Shown piece by piece: positions 17,078 through 27,486 of a stretch of 64,000 nucleotides of DNA (positions are counted from its first letter, which is position 1; every line of letters begins with the position of its first letter). The stretch is from NCBI RefSeq assembly GCF_017498085.1, contig NZ_JAGBKM010000002.1, positions 1-64,000 on the forward strand, read 5' to 3'. A program made the position numbers and the translations under genes. The notes beneath the pieces are model-generated. The model saw only the letters and a list, made by a program, of their open reading frames with translations, was not told where the DNA came from and ran no database searches. The DNA comes from Psychrobacter coccoides. GTDB taxonomy: Bacteria; Pseudomonadota; Gammaproteobacteria; Pseudomonadales; Moraxellaceae.

Positions 17078-19210
17078 ATGGGTACAAATATGGACAATAA
17101 GCAGTACGATAAGGACAATCAACAATCCGATAACCAGTCGAAGCACTCATCGGGCGAATCAAGCGCTCACAATGAGCAGAGTACCTCTAATCCTTTTCTT
17201 GATTTCAATAATCTTGGTCAATACTATCTAAATCAGTTGAATCAACTGAGCCAACCGTTTTCTAATCAAAACCCCCAAGCACCAAATCCAATCGAAACCA
17301 ATATGAAGCTATGGCAAGATTCTATGAAGAGTTTTAGTCACTTCATGATGCCAGGTGCTACTGAAGGCCCTGATACTACTGACTCAAGCCAAAAAAACGC
17401 ACAGACCACATCAGAGCAGAGCATTGAGAACCCCATGGATGTGCTTAATGAAACCACTCAAAAGCTCTTTAATGAAACATTTAAACGAGTGGGTCAAGAA
17501 GGTCATGTGAATCAATCACTCATGTTTAACCTCATAGATGGTTGGCAAAACTTTACTACCGGCGTTACAGAGAAGAGTCCAACTGCACTATTAGAACAAC
17601 AAATGGATCTTTGGCAACAGCAATTTAAGCTTTATCAAAATACCTTAATGAAGGTGACAGGTGGTGAGGCTGAACCTCTCATTACTCCAGAAAAAGGTGA
17701 TAAGCGCTTTGCGGATGAGGATTGGTCAGATAATCCTTATTTTGATTTTATCAAACAAAGCTATTTGTTAACCGTCAATAATATGATGGAAGCCATTGAT
17801 AATACTGAAGGTATTGATGAAAAAACCCGGCAACGTTTGTCGTTTTTTACCCGTCAGTGGTTAAATGCAGTGGCACCGAGTAACTTTTTATGGAGCAACC
17901 CTGAGGTTTTACGTCTGACCACAGAATCTGGTGGGCAAAACCTGCTACAAGGACTCAAACAGCTGTCAGAGGATATGGAAAAAAGCTCAGAGATGCTTAG
18001 TATTCGTATGACAGATGATGAAGCCTTTAAACTTGGTGAGAATATTGCAACCACACCTGGTAAGGTGGTATTTCGCAATCGCATGTTTGAGTTGATTCAA
18101 TATACGCCAACCACTTCTAAAGTAAAAAAGCGTCCTTTGTTGATTGTACCGCCATGGATTAATAAGTTTTATATCTTAGACTTAAAAGAAAAAAACTCGT
18201 ACATCCGTTGGGCGTTGGATGAAGGTCATAGTGTATTTGTCATTGCATGGGTAAACCCCACGCCAGCTTATAAAGATGTCGGCATGGAAACCTATATGCA
18301 TGAAGGGTTACTTACTGCCTTAGACGTGATTGAAGAGATCACAGGTGAGCCAGATGCAAACGTCATCGGTTATTGTATCGGGGGTATGTTGTTGGCGCTG
18401 ACACTGTCTTGGCTAACTGAAAATGAGCAGTCAGAGCGCATAGCCAGTGCTACGTTTTGGGCGACAATATTTGATTTTAGTGACCCCGGTGACTTAGGCG
18501 TATTTATTGATGAGCGTGTCGTCAGTGCGCTAGAAAAAGAAGAGGATAATAAAGGCGTTCTTGATGGACGAATCATGGGCGTGGCCTTTAGTTTGCTACG
18601 AGAAAACAGTCTTTACTGGAACTATTATGTACAGAATTATCTAAAGGGCGAGCGTCCAATGCCCTTTGACTTGTTATATTGGAACTCTGACTGTACGAAT
18701 GTCACTGCTGCACTGCACAGCTTCGTATTGCGTGAGCTGTACCTAGAAAATAAAATGATCGAAAAAGGAACATTGGACTTTGATGGTATAAAAATCGATT
18801 TATCAAAAGTTAAGACGCCTGCTTATGTCGTCGCAACCTTGCAAGATCACATTGCTAAATGGAAAGGCAGCTATCAGTCCACCCAAGTATTGGGTGGTGA
18901 CGTTACTTTTGTACTTGGAGAATCAGGGCATATTGCTGGTATTATTAACCCCCCAACGGGTAAGTATGGGTTTTATACACATGATGAGTATGTTGCTGAT
19001 CCTGATGACTGGTACGCTAAGGCTGAAAAACAAGACAGAAGCTGGTGGTTACACTGGTCTGAATGGGTGGATAAACATACCAAAGCCAAAGTCGATGCCA
19101 GACAGCCTGGTTGTGATCATAAAGGTAAGGACTGGCCAGTATTAAGTGATGCGCCAGGTGAGTATGTACATGTTAGAGCAGATGAAGCTTTACGCTCGGT
19201 AGATACTTAG
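17078..19210 (+). CDS. phaC: Class I polyhydroxyalkanoate synthase PhaC
   Basis: PhaC polymerises (R)-3-hydroxyacyl-CoA into PHA on the granule surface. The 710-residue protein has the PhaC N-terminal domain (from about 215) and an alpha/beta hydrolase core with the lipase-like box GYCIGG (catalytic Cys about 433), the aspartate in LQDHIAKW (about 590) and the histidine in ESGHIAG (about 618). Class I enzymes are usually near 590 residues; here the first 120 or so are polar, Gln/Asn/Ser-rich and likely disordered. The start is uncertain: ATG 17090 (MDNKQYD) is preceded by GGGT and may be used. Next to phaB and phasin. Confidence 0.95.
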   Translation: MGTNMDNKQYDKDNQQSDNQSKHSSGESSAHNEQSTSNPFLDFNNLGQYYLNQLNQLSQPFSNQNPQAPNPIETNMKLWQDSMKSFSHFMMPGATEGPDTTDSSQKNAQTTSEQSIENPMDVLNETTQKLFNETFKRVGQEGHVNQSLMFNLIDGWQNFTTGVTEKSPTALLEQQMDLWQQQFKLYQNTLMKVTGGEAEPLITPEKGDKRFADEDWSDNPYFDFIKQSYLLTVNNMMEAIDNTEGIDEKTRQRLSFFTRQWLNAVAPSNFLWSNPEVLRLTTESGGQNLLQGLKQLSEDMEKSSEMLSIRMTDDEAFKLGENIATTPGKVVFRNRMFELIQYTPTTSKVKKRPLLIVPPWINKFYILDLKEKNSYIRWALDEGHSVFVIAWVNPTPAYKDVGMETYMHEGLLTALDVIEEITGEPDANVIGYCIGGMLLALTLSWLTENEQSERIASATFWATIFDFSDPGDLGVFIDERVVSALEKEEDNKGVLDGRIMGVAFSLLRENSLYWNYYVQNYLKGERPMPFDLLYWNSDCTNVTAALHSFVLRELYLENKMIEKGTLDFDGIKIDLSKVKTPAYVVATLQDHIAKWKGSYQSTQVLGGDVTFVLGESGHIAGIINPPTGKYGFYTHDEYVADPDDWYAKAEKQDRSWWLHWSEWVDKHTKAKVDARQPGCDHKGKDWPVLSDAPGEYVHVRADEALRSVDT

Positions 19211-19282
19211 TTTTGTCTGTATATAAAATCCATTTAGAGACACTGCAAAGTCGTATTTTTAACTTAAAATTGGAATAATCAA

Positions 19283-21808
19283 ATGACAGACATCATTGAA
19301 GAAAACATAGAAAACCCAGACAAAGCTGAGATCTGGTTAAGTCGTGACAACCCACATCATAGAATTACGGGCTCGATACCAACTTTTAAAGACATGATAA
19401 AGCATCAGTTTTATCAAAATGAAAATAATATTGAGCAGTATGTTCAGCGCAACCACTATAAAGCTGATAGTGTCGGGCTATTAACTGAAGTGACCTCCAA
19501 GCATCTGCAGCAAAATCATCAGCAAATTCAAGAAAATGTACGAACGCTAAATCAAAATGCTAAAAGCATCACACAAAGTTTTAAGAAAGCGTATACGCCT
19601 AATAAGCTTTGGAAAGAGTGGCTGAGTTATAGCACCGATAGTAGTAAGCGTCTGCTGCAAACTGCTGATGTGCTCAAAGAGCGTGGGGATATTTTCTTAG
19701 AGCATGAGCAAGCTGGTTGCCCACCAGTTTTAGATTATGATTATACAGTGGTGATGGACGCTAGTGAGTTTGAGCGTCCTTGTAACTATGTATTGTTGAG
19801 TATCATACCGCCAAAAGGCTGTGTCACTGATGAGAAGAAACGCCCTTATATCATTATAGATCCCAGAGCAGGACATGGGGCTGGTATTGGTGGTTTTAAG
19901 CACGAAAGCCAAGTTGGGGTCGCGCTAAGCCAAGGGCATCCGGTTTATTTTGTAGCCTTTAAACGGCTGCCAGAGCCAACGCAAACCATCGCTGATGTGA
20001 CCTATGCGGAGGGAAGGTTTGCGCGGGAAGTGGCAAAACGACATCCAAACTCAGATGCGCCTACCATCATAGGTAACTGTCAAGGGGGGTGGGCTGCGCT
20101 GATATTAGCGGCAACCAACCCTAACATCACAGGACCTATCGTCCTAAATGGTGCACCGGTCTCAGCATGGAGTGGTGAGGTTGGGGTCAACCCGATGCGC
20201 TACAAAGCAGGCGTCAATGGTGGAGCTTGGCTCTCTATGCTTAGTGCGGATATGAATAACGGTGTGTTTGATGGAGCAGCGCTGGTACATAACTTTGAGC
20301 AAATGACCCCCTATCGTAACTATGTCGGCAAGTATTACGATCTGTATAAAAACCCACAAGCCAACCGTCAGCGCTTTCTGGACTTTGAACGCTGGTGGGG
20401 CGGTTTCTTTTTGATGAATGATGAAGAGATCCAGTGGATTGTAGAAAACATCTTTATCGGTAACCGAATTGCCCGCAATACCGCCCAGTTGGAAAAAGGG
20501 GTGAATATTGACTTGCGTCATGTTAAAGCACCGATTATCGCTTTTGCTTCACATGGGGATGATATTACCCCGCCACAACAAGCATTATCATGGATTTTGG
20601 ATGCTTATAGTGACGAAAGAGATGTCGAGGTTTGTGGTCAGCGTATAATCTACATGATTCATGAGCAAGTGGGGCACTTGGGAATCTTCGTCAGCTCCAA
20701 AATCGCCAATAATGAGCACAAAGGCATTGCTTCCATTATGGATATGATTGAAGTGCTACCACCGGGTCTATATGAAATGCAGGTGGTTAGTTACGAAGGA
20801 TCTGGTGAAGAAAAGACCTTTACGGTTGATTTAAAACGCCGCACGTTTGAGGACTTGAGTCAGGCGATAGGTAACAATCGTACTGATGAAGAGGCCTTTA
20901 AGGCGGTGCATCGTTATTCTATGTCGCAAACACAAGCCTATGAGCACAATATGCGCCCGCTTGTAAAAGCCATGAGCAATGAAACTTCGGCCCAATTGCT
21001 ACGGACGATCCACCCGCTTAGATTACAAAGAAGTATATGGAGTAGTAAAAACCCATTGGCCATAGCCACGAGTAATCTAAATAAGGTGGTTAGCCGCACG
21101 ATTAATGACCAAAAGAGTGAAAAATTTGTTCCTGTAGAAAAGGATGAAACCAAGCCTAAGCCTTCTGGTGCCTATGCTAGAGTAAGACTGCCTGCTATTG
21201 AGTCTATTCAGCAGGACAATCTTTTTTTGCAAATAGAAAAGATGTTTATGGACAGCACCAGGATGACGCTTGATTTTTGGCGAGACTGGCATGGCAGATA
21301 TACAGAAACCCTGTTTTTTGCCATATGGTCTATGCCTTGGTTTCGCCAATATGGAAAAGCAGTAGGCTCTCGTCGCTTGTTGGATAAGGATGAACTGCAT
21401 GAAATGCCGACAGTAGATAAGGCCTTGGCGAAAATCTATGAAGGCGACTTCAATGAAGCAGTGGTACGAATGCTGATCTTGGGTAATATCGTGGCTGACG
21501 ATACCATAGATCGTGAACAGCTGATGCGTTTGACTGAAGTACTGACCCAACGTGCGCCATTTAAGCATCTGACAAACGCTGAGTTGGCCGCTAAAATACA
21601 TACACAAACGATTATCGTGCGTTTTGCTGAAGATGAGTCCATTAAGTCGCTAAGCAAACTGCTAAAGACCAAAGCCAAACGTATTGAAGCATTAGAATTG
21701 GTAAACTATGTGGTTGGTGACAAATTAGTGGCACAAGACCCCACACTCTCATCGATTAAAAAGCGTATTGAGGCGGCATTAAATGTGAGCGATGCTGATC
21801 TTAAATAG
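19283..21808 (+). CDS. DUF3141 protein, PhaC-like alpha/beta hydrolase
   Basis: An 841-residue protein I recognise as DUF3141. The N-terminal half holds an alpha/beta hydrolase fold like PhaC: the nucleophile box is GNCQGGW (Cys about 266), followed by candidate acid SHGDDITPP (Asp about 426-427) and histidine EQVGHLGIF (His about 465). So it carries a PhaC-type cysteine triad rather than a serine one. The C-terminal third (about 690-835) is helical and resembles TerB-like domains; that is weaker. It begins 72 bp after phaC, in the same direction. The function is unknown; a second polymerase, an acyl transferase or a granule hydrolase are all possible. Confidence 0.85.
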   Translation: MTDIIEENIENPDKAEIWLSRDNPHHRITGSIPTFKDMIKHQFYQNENNIEQYVQRNHYKADSVGLLTEVTSKHLQQNHQQIQENVRTLNQNAKSITQSFKKAYTPNKLWKEWLSYSTDSSKRLLQTADVLKERGDIFLEHEQAGCPPVLDYDYTVVMDASEFERPCNYVLLSIIPPKGCVTDEKKRPYIIIDPRAGHGAGIGGFKHESQVGVALSQGHPVYFVAFKRLPEPTQTIADVTYAEGRFAREVAKRHPNSDAPTIIGNCQGGWAALILAATNPNITGPIVLNGAPVSAWSGEVGVNPMRYKAGVNGGAWLSMLSADMNNGVFDGAALVHNFEQMTPYRNYVGKYYDLYKNPQANRQRFLDFERWWGGFFLMNDEEIQWIVENIFIGNRIARNTAQLEKGVNIDLRHVKAPIIAFASHGDDITPPQQALSWILDAYSDERDVEVCGQRIIYMIHEQVGHLGIFVSSKIANNEHKGIASIMDMIEVLPPGLYEMQVVSYEGSGEEKTFTVDLKRRTFEDLSQAIGNNRTDEEAFKAVHRYSMSQTQAYEHNMRPLVKAMSNETSAQLLRTIHPLRLQRSIWSSKNPLAIATSNLNKVVSRTINDQKSEKFVPVEKDETKPKPSGAYARVRLPAIESIQQDNLFLQIEKMFMDSTRMTLDFWRDWHGRYTETLFFAIWSMPWFRQYGKAVGSRRLLDKDELHEMPTVDKALAKIYEGDFNEAVVRMLILGNIVADDTIDREQLMRLTEVLTQRAPFKHLTNAELAAKIHTQTIIVRFAEDESIKSLSKLLKTKAKRIEALELVNYVVGDKLVAQDPTLSSIKKRIEAALNVSDADLK

Positions 21809-21870
21809 AGACAGTGCTATCAATTAGCCAGTCGGTTTTTATCCAGCTTTAATATCGAGGAAGTGTGTTT

Positions 21871-21907
21871 GCCCCGAGTATGTATGTACTCGGGGCTTTT
21901 TATTTAT
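21871..21907 (+). terminator. Terminator of the PHA cluster
   Basis: GCCCCGAGTA (21871-21880) pairs perfectly with TACTCGGGGC (21887-21896), followed by TTTTTATTTAT. Confidence 0.95.
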
Positions 21908-21934
21908 AAAACAGAAGCATCGCTGAATTTTAGA

Positions 21935-21964
21935 CAATAAAAAACCCACTAATAAGTGGGTTTT
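21935..21964 (-). terminator. Terminator of tRNA-Leu
   Basis: AAAACCCACT (21941-21950) and AGTGGGTTTT (21955-21964) form a hairpin that on the minus strand is followed by a T run. It lies 32 bp past the 3' end of tRNA-Leu. Confidence 0.85.
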
Positions 21965-21995
21965 AATATTTGATCTAAGAAGAACTATCCGAAAA

Positions 21996-22080
21996 TGGTG
22001 GGGATGGAGAGACTCGAACTCTCACACCTCTCGGCGCCAGAACCTAAATCTGGTGCGTCTACCAATTCCGCCACATCCCC
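21996..22080 (-). tRNA. tRNA-Leu (anticodon TAG)
   Basis: An 85-base class II tRNA with encoded CCA on the minus strand: acceptor GGGGATG pairs with CATCCCC, D-arm GGCGGAATTGGTAGACGC, anticodon stem CCAGA/TCTGG with loop TTTAGGT giving TAG, a long variable arm, and T-arm GAGTTCGAGTCTC. It is a single gene followed by a hairpin. Confidence 0.96.
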
Positions 22081-22356
22081 ATTTTCGTTACTCTATCATC
22101 AAAAGCATTTAAATTCAAATACTATCTAAACAGATAACTGATTCGGTAGTGCGTCTCAGTGGTTGGCTATTATATAGAGTTTAAATGTTTTGGCAAGCCC
22201 TTTTTGCAATTAATTTTAAGTTTATTGCTTTTTTTTACGTCTTTAATCGTAGGTATTTGATTTATAGCGTTTTTTTTATTAAAAGGGCTGTTAAGTATTT
22301 AGCCAGTCGCTGGTGCCTATATTTACAATACTGTGTTATTTATATTTTATGGGCTT

Positions 22357-24099
22357 TTAGGAATCTGAAGCCTTATCTATAGAGTGAGTATCGAGCTGCT
22401 GTAATTTACGGGTCAGAGTATTGCGCCCCCAGCCCAAAAGCTTGGCGGCAGCCTTCTTTTTACCGCCACTATGAAGAAGCGCTGCGTTTATAAGCACCTG
22501 TTCAAACTCAGGTGCCGCTGTCTGTAAAATATCGCTATTACCCGCCTGTAGCGACTCTGTCGCCCAATCGGCAAGCGCCTTTTGCCAAGTCACTGTAGCA
22601 CTAGAGTACGGAAGATGTGGTGTAGGAGGTATCGCATTATTATTGGCGTCATCATGCTGATCAGTAGGCAGGTGAGTGGAAGGCTGTGCTAAAGCAGTAT
22701 GGCGATTGGTTAATAACTCAGGAGGCAGGTCTTCAATCAAGACTGTGTCACCTGTTGCCATGACAGTTAACCATAAGCAAACGTTTTCGAGCTGGCGCAC
22801 ATTTCCTCGCCAGTCAAAATCTTGCATTAGGTGTACCGCTTGCGGATGGAGTTGCTTGGTGGCAGTGTTCATTTGTTGGGCTGCACGCTGCATAAAGTGT
22901 TCGGCCAGCGCAGGGATGTCTTCACGACGTGCACGTAACGGTGGTAAGGGCAAACGAATGACGTTGAGACGATAAAATAAATCTTCACGAAACTTGCCTT
23001 GCTGTACAAGATGCTCTAGGTCTTGATGAGTGGCAGCGATAATGCGTACGTCGACTTTGATGGGCTGTTGACCACCAACACGATAAAACTCTCCATTTGC
23101 CAGTACACGTAATAAGCGTGTTTGGGTGCTAAAGGGCATGTCGCCGATTTCATCTAAAAACAGTGTGCCGCCATCTGCTTGCTCAAAGCGTCCTTGCCGA
23201 CGAGTCGTCGCTCCTGTGTAAGCGCCTTTTTCGTGTCCGAACAGCTCAGATTCAATTAAGTCATGTGGAATGGCTGCCATATTAAGTGCGATAAAGGGCT
23301 CTTGCTGCCTAGGTGAGTGCTGATGTAACGCACTAGCGACCAGCTCCTTACCTGTACCAGATTCACCAGTTATCAGTACGGTAACAGGGGAGTGTGCCAG
23401 TCGTCCAATGGCTCGAAAGACCGTTTGCATGGCCTGCGACTGCCCGATGATGCCGTTAGGGTTGTTGGTCTGATTGGTCGCTTTTGTGTTATTTATCTTG
23501 CTAGATTGGGTAATGGGTGACTTGTTTGAAGCAGGATCAGGATGAGGTTGTTGTTTCGCCTGAGCCTTGGTGTCGGTTTTGGTGTGTTTGTTACCTGTTG
23601 GTGTTTTGGACTGATAATGAATGGCCTTATAAATCGTTGCAACGGCTTCATCCAAGTCAAAGGGTTTGGGTAGGTACTCAAATGCGCCTGCCTGATAGCT
23701 GTTGATAGCAGAGGTAAGGTCTGAGTGGGCAGTCATAATAATGATGGGCAGTTGAGGGAAATGGTTATGTACCCAGTCGCTAAAAGACAAGCCATCCATG
23801 ATGGGCATGCGAATATCCGTTACGATCGCATCTGGTAATGACGCCTCTGGTGTCGATTGCTGCAATATATCGTTGAGTTTAGTCCAAGCAGCCTGCGCTT
23901 GCGTAAAGCTGAGTACACAAAAACCAGCTGCCTCAAATGTATCCACCAAAACTAAGCGCAAAGCGGCATCATCTTCTATGAGCCATAAGGTTGCAGTAGG
24001 TGCTTTGGAGATGGTGTTGGCAGCTGGTTCATTTGCTGACGTTTCAGGCAACGTTTGACTGTCGTTGTTAGGATGATGGGTGTCATTATATTCAGTCAT
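22357..24099 (-). CDS. ntrC: Nitrogen regulator NtrC (sigma-54 activator)
   Basis: NtrC is the response regulator for nitrogen limitation. The 580-residue protein has a receiver domain (about 37-165, phospho-acceptor Asp about 95 in VTDIRMPIMDG, Lys in YLPKPFD), a sigma-54 AAA+ domain (about 220-450) with Walker A GESGTGKE, the sigma-54 contact loop as GAYTGA, and Walker B TLFLDEIGD, then a Fis-type HTH at the end (GGKKKAAAKLLGWGRNTLTRKL). GAYTGA replaces the common GAFTGA, a known variant. A polar linker of about 55 residues separates receiver and AAA+ domains. ntrB lies 69 bp upstream. Confidence 0.94.
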   Translation of the reverse strand: MTEYNDTHHPNNDSQTLPETSANEPAANTISKAPTATLWLIEDDAALRLVLVDTFEAAGFCVLSFTQAQAAWTKLNDILQQSTPEASLPDAIVTDIRMPIMDGLSFSDWVHNHFPQLPIIIMTAHSDLTSAINSYQAGAFEYLPKPFDLDEAVATIYKAIHYQSKTPTGNKHTKTDTKAQAKQQPHPDPASNKSPITQSSKINNTKATNQTNNPNGIIGQSQAMQTVFRAIGRLAHSPVTVLITGESGTGKELVASALHQHSPRQQEPFIALNMAAIPHDLIESELFGHEKGAYTGATTRRQGRFEQADGGTLFLDEIGDMPFSTQTRLLRVLANGEFYRVGGQQPIKVDVRIIAATHQDLEHLVQQGKFREDLFYRLNVIRLPLPPLRARREDIPALAEHFMQRAAQQMNTATKQLHPQAVHLMQDFDWRGNVRQLENVCLWLTVMATGDTVLIEDLPPELLTNRHTALAQPSTHLPTDQHDDANNNAIPPTPHLPYSSATVTWQKALADWATESLQAGNSDILQTAAPEFEQVLINAALLHSGGKKKAAAKLLGWGRNTLTRKLQQLDTHSIDKASDS

Positions 24100-24168
24100 G
24101 TATCAGGCCTAATAAGCAAGGGTTTTAGGGTTGTTGGTGATTTAGGGTTGCCAAGGACGTTTACTTAA

Positions 24169-25551
24169 TCACTCTGTCTGCGTCTTAAGCGCTGGCTGAG
24201 CAAAAGGTAAATATAGCGTAAAACATGTTTGACAGTCATACGTGTCAGATGCAGATTGCGTGGTGCTAACGTCAATCATACCATGATGTCGATTGATAAT
24301 ATCTTGTACGACAGATAGGCCTAACCCTGTGCCTGCTGCACGGTTGGTCACCATTGGAAAAAATATCTGCTCAATGAGGGCGGGGTCAATTCCTGCACCA
24401 TTATCAGTAATGGTCACTTGCAGTACTTGCTTATGTTGTTGACTACCGATCGTATGCTGAAAAGCGACACGTGTTTGAATGTCTAGTTTTGGAGTGTAAT
24501 GAGTGTTCATTTGGGCATAGGACTCTGGCAGATGCTTGTTTTGACGGGCTTGTTGTTGCTGGTACTCAGCCATGGATTCGCAAGCGTTATTGATGAGGTT
24601 TAAAAACACTTGAATCAACTGGTCTGCATCTGCCTCCAGCTCAGGTAAAGATAAGTCATAATCACGTTTGACAGTGACTTGTGGATAATGGTTCATTACC
24701 AAAGTTAAAACATGCTCTAGTGGCTTGTGGATATTGATCAGTTGCCAGTCGGGTAGTTGAGGCGAGCCAAGCAGCTGTTCTATGAGCTGTGTTAAGCGGT
24801 CCGTCTCTGAGATGATGATGTCGGTATAGCGATGTGGTTTTTTATGAGTGGTTACTATATTGTTGTCGTTATTAGGTTTAGCCGCTGTTGTGGCGCTCTG
24901 GTTTTTTAGAGAAGAAGTGTCGTTAGTGTTTATAAATTGCCGTTGTAAGAGCTGCGCCGCCCCGCGGATCCCTGCTAAAGGGTTTTTTACTTCATGGGCG
25001 ACTGAGCGTAGCATACGGCGAGCGACATTGTATTGCTGTTGTTGGCGTTGTTCTTCTGTGATACGACTTTGGCGGTCTTTGCCCCACATTTCGATAATAA
25101 AAAAAGAGTGCTGTTGATAGACGACAGGAGTAACACTATAGTCGATAGTCACTACTGTCGTGTTGCTGGCTAGTGGTCTAACCTTATGGTCATGATCGAT
25201 AAAGGGCTGCTGATATTTGGCTGCTTGCGCAAAGCGTGCGGTTAACGAACCGCTCCTATGCATGCTTTTATTGCAGTCAGCTTTCAATGGGCTGTTGAGG
25301 CCGTGGTTTGAACTCTGGCTTGTAGTGATATCTGTGTGCTGATGAAACGCATCACCCAATTCATTAGGCGCAAGTAACATCAGTATGGATTGGCCTATCA
25401 AGCGCTCACGACTGATTGCTAGCAGCTGCTCAGTCTGAGCGTTGAGCCATATTATACTGAGGTCATTGCTGACCCACAGCACAGCGGTATATAAATGTTG
25501 AGAGATAAAAGCCAAGTCTGGCATGGTATTGACTGCTGTTTGCGACGACAT
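24169..25551 (-). CDS. ntrB: Nitrogen sensor histidine kinase NtrB
   Basis: NtrB phosphorylates or dephosphorylates NtrC in response to PII. The 460-residue protein lacks membrane segments, as in other NtrB proteins. It has an N-terminal PAS domain (about 10-150), a dimerisation domain with the phospho-histidine in SVAHEVKNPLAGIRGA (about residue 188-203), and an ATPase domain with N-box NLINNACES, DNGAGIDP and GTGLGLSVVQ. A Thr/Asn/Lys-rich insertion of about 40 residues sits between the two helices of the histidine region. It is 69 bp upstream of ntrC and divergent from rimO, with only about 140 bp between their starts. Confidence 0.94.
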   Translation of the reverse strand: MSSQTAVNTMPDLAFISQHLYTAVLWVSNDLSIIWLNAQTEQLLAISRERLIGQSILMLLAPNELGDAFHQHTDITTSQSSNHGLNSPLKADCNKSMHRSGSLTARFAQAAKYQQPFIDHDHKVRPLASNTTVVTIDYSVTPVVYQQHSFFIIEMWGKDRQSRITEEQRQQQQYNVARRMLRSVAHEVKNPLAGIRGAAQLLQRQFINTNDTSSLKNQSATTAAKPNNDNNIVTTHKKPHRYTDIIISETDRLTQLIEQLLGSPQLPDWQLINIHKPLEHVLTLVMNHYPQVTVKRDYDLSLPELEADADQLIQVFLNLINNACESMAEYQQQQARQNKHLPESYAQMNTHYTPKLDIQTRVAFQHTIGSQQHKQVLQVTITDNGAGIDPALIEQIFFPMVTNRAAGTGLGLSVVQDIINRHHGMIDVSTTQSASDTYDCQTCFTLYLPFAQPALKTQTE

Positions 25552-25689
25552 AAATATAGTAAGCCTGATTACTAACTGTGTTTGAATGAATATTTAACCA
25601 TAAATCAACACTATAGCGTGGTAAAACTGGTGCTTATCAGCAAAAAAACGTACAATGCGCACAGCCAATTTATTCAAGCAAGGTCAGCC

Positions 25690-27249
25690 ATGCCCAAAAC
25701 GTCTACTCCATCAGTATCTTCTGCCGTCAAAGACACTGTTAGCGTCTTTAACCCTACCAAGCCGACAGCAGCGTCAGTACAAAGCTCGACAGCCAGTGTC
25801 CAGCCTAGTATGACTAATAATAGCCATCATAAAGCCAATCACAATCAAAACCGCAGTATCACCCAGAGCAGTGACGCCGCTTTAGCAACGGTCGATGCGC
25901 CTGTCAGTACAGCACCAAAAGTTGGGTTTGTCTCTTTAGGCTGTCCTAAAGCACTTGTCGATAGCGAGCGCATTATTACAGAGCTGAGCCGTGATGGATA
26001 TCAGGTGGCCAGCGACTATGAGGGTGCAGATTTGGTCGTGGTCAATACGTGCGGCTTTATCGAGTCAGCAGTACAAGAGTCCTTAGATGCAATCGGTGAA
26101 GCCATTAGCAAAAATGGTAAAGTCATCGTGACAGGCTGCTTAGGTAAAGAAGCAGAAAAAATCCGTGAAATGCATCCAGCCGTGTTAGCAGTGACTGGTG
26201 CACATGCTTATGATGAGGTGATTACCGCTGTCTCGCAGCATGTGCCCAAACCAAAGCGTGAATCAGCTAGCAATTATGACCCAAAAATTGACTTAATCAA
26301 TGAGGCAGGCATTAAGCTTACGCCAAGTCATTATGCTTATCTAAAAATATCAGAGGGTTGCAACCATCGTTGTACTTTTTGCATCATTCCAAGCTTACGT
26401 GGGGATCTGGTCTCGCGTCCGATTGATAATGTGATGAATGAAGCACTTGCACTAAAAAACGCTGGTGTGAAAGAGTTATTGATCATCTCGCAAGATACCT
26501 CTGCTTATGGGTTAGATTTAAAGTATAAAACCAGCTTTTGGAATGGTATGCCACTAAAGTCTAAGTTTTATGACTTGTGCCAGGCATTAAACGACTTGGG
26601 TATCTGGGTGCGCCTACATTATGTGTATCCCTATCCACACGTCGACAAGGTCGTAGCGCTGATGAGTGAGAAAAAACTGCTGCCTTACCTTGATATTCCG
26701 TTTCAGCATGCCAGCCATCGCATCTTAAAGGCCATGAAACGTCCAGCACATAGTGAAAATACCTTGGCACGTATCAAAGCTTGGCGTGAGATTTGTCCTG
26801 ATATCGTCATTCGCTCCACTTTTGTCGTCGGCTTTCCTGGCGAGACGGAAGAGGACTTTCAATGTTTACTTGACTGGTTGGTTGAAGCTCGTCTCGATCG
26901 GGTAGGCGCTTTTACTTATTCAGAAGTCGAGGGTGCAGTGGCAAATAATCTGCCCAATCCTGTCCCTGAAGACATCAAGCAATCTCGCTATGAGCGTTTG
27001 ATGGCGCTACAGCAAGAGATTTCAGCACAAAAGCTACAAGAGAAAATCGGCAAAACCTTAACGGTCTTGGTTGATGAGATCGACAGTGAAGAAAGTATCG
27101 CAATTTGTCGTAGCTACGCCGACGCACCAGAGATTGATGGTCATGTCTATGTTGATGAGATTAGCACTCATGTCAAAGTCGGACAATTCTTGACGGTCAC
27201 TATTGATGATGCTAGTGAATATGACTTATTTGCCAGCTATCAAGGCTAG
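25690..27249 (+). CDS. rimO: Ribosomal protein S12 methylthiotransferase RimO
   Basis: RimO is a radical-SAM enzyme that adds a methylthio group to Asp88 of ribosomal protein S12. The 519-residue protein has the N-terminal UPF0004 domain ([14 protein letters not shown]), the radical-SAM cluster motif CNHRCTFC, and a C-terminal TRAM domain ending [13 protein letters not shown] chose ATG 25690 (MPKTSTPS) because AAGG lies 6 bp before it; the frame is open further upstream to 25582 but that part has no good start site. Even so, about 75 residues of Ser/Thr/Asn-rich sequence precede the usual N-terminus. Confidence 0.95.
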   Translation: MPKTSTPSVSSAVKDTVSVFNPTKPTAASVQSSTASVQPSMTNNSHHKANHNQNRSITQSSDAALATVDAPVSTAPKVGFVSLGCPKALVDSERIITELSRDGYQVASDYEGADLVVVNTCGFIESAVQESLDAIGEAISKNGKVIVTGCLGKEAEKIREMHPAVLAVTGAHAYDEVITAVSQHVPKPKRESASNYDPKIDLINEAGIKLTPSHYAYLKISEGCNHRCTFCIIPSLRGDLVSRPIDNVMNEALALKNAGVKELLIISQDTSAYGLDLKYKTSFWNGMPLKSKFYDLCQALNDLGIWVRLHYVYPYPHVDKVVALMSEKKLLPYLDIPFQHASHRILKAMKRPAHSENTLARIKAWREICPDIVIRSTFVVGFPGETEEDFQCLLDWLVEARLDRVGAFTYSEVEGAVANNLPNPVPEDIKQSRYERLMALQQEISAQKLQEKIGKTLTVLVDEIDSEESIAICRSYADAPEIDGHVYVDEISTHVKVGQFLTVTIDDASEYDLFASYQG

Positions 27250-27486
27250 GTCATACCAGTGCATGCGACGTAGACTAAAAAAAGTGCGATATGTTTTTAG
27301 TGTTGCAGATAAAATCAGTCATTAAATGAAAACCCATCGTTCATTCCTGATGAAAATTGCCCAATCTTGGGCAGTTTTTGCTACAATTAGCCCAATTTAG
27401 CGACTTGTTTGTTTGGGACTGCATGTCTTAGTTTGTACTCCAATCTTATTGGTTATAACCATTGTTTATCGATAAAAGGTGCCTTC

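Noticed and set aside
20938-21607. Overlapping minus-strand frames opposite the DUF3141 gene
   Set aside because: The plus-strand protein is continuous and conserved in style; the opposite frames have no motif or start site.
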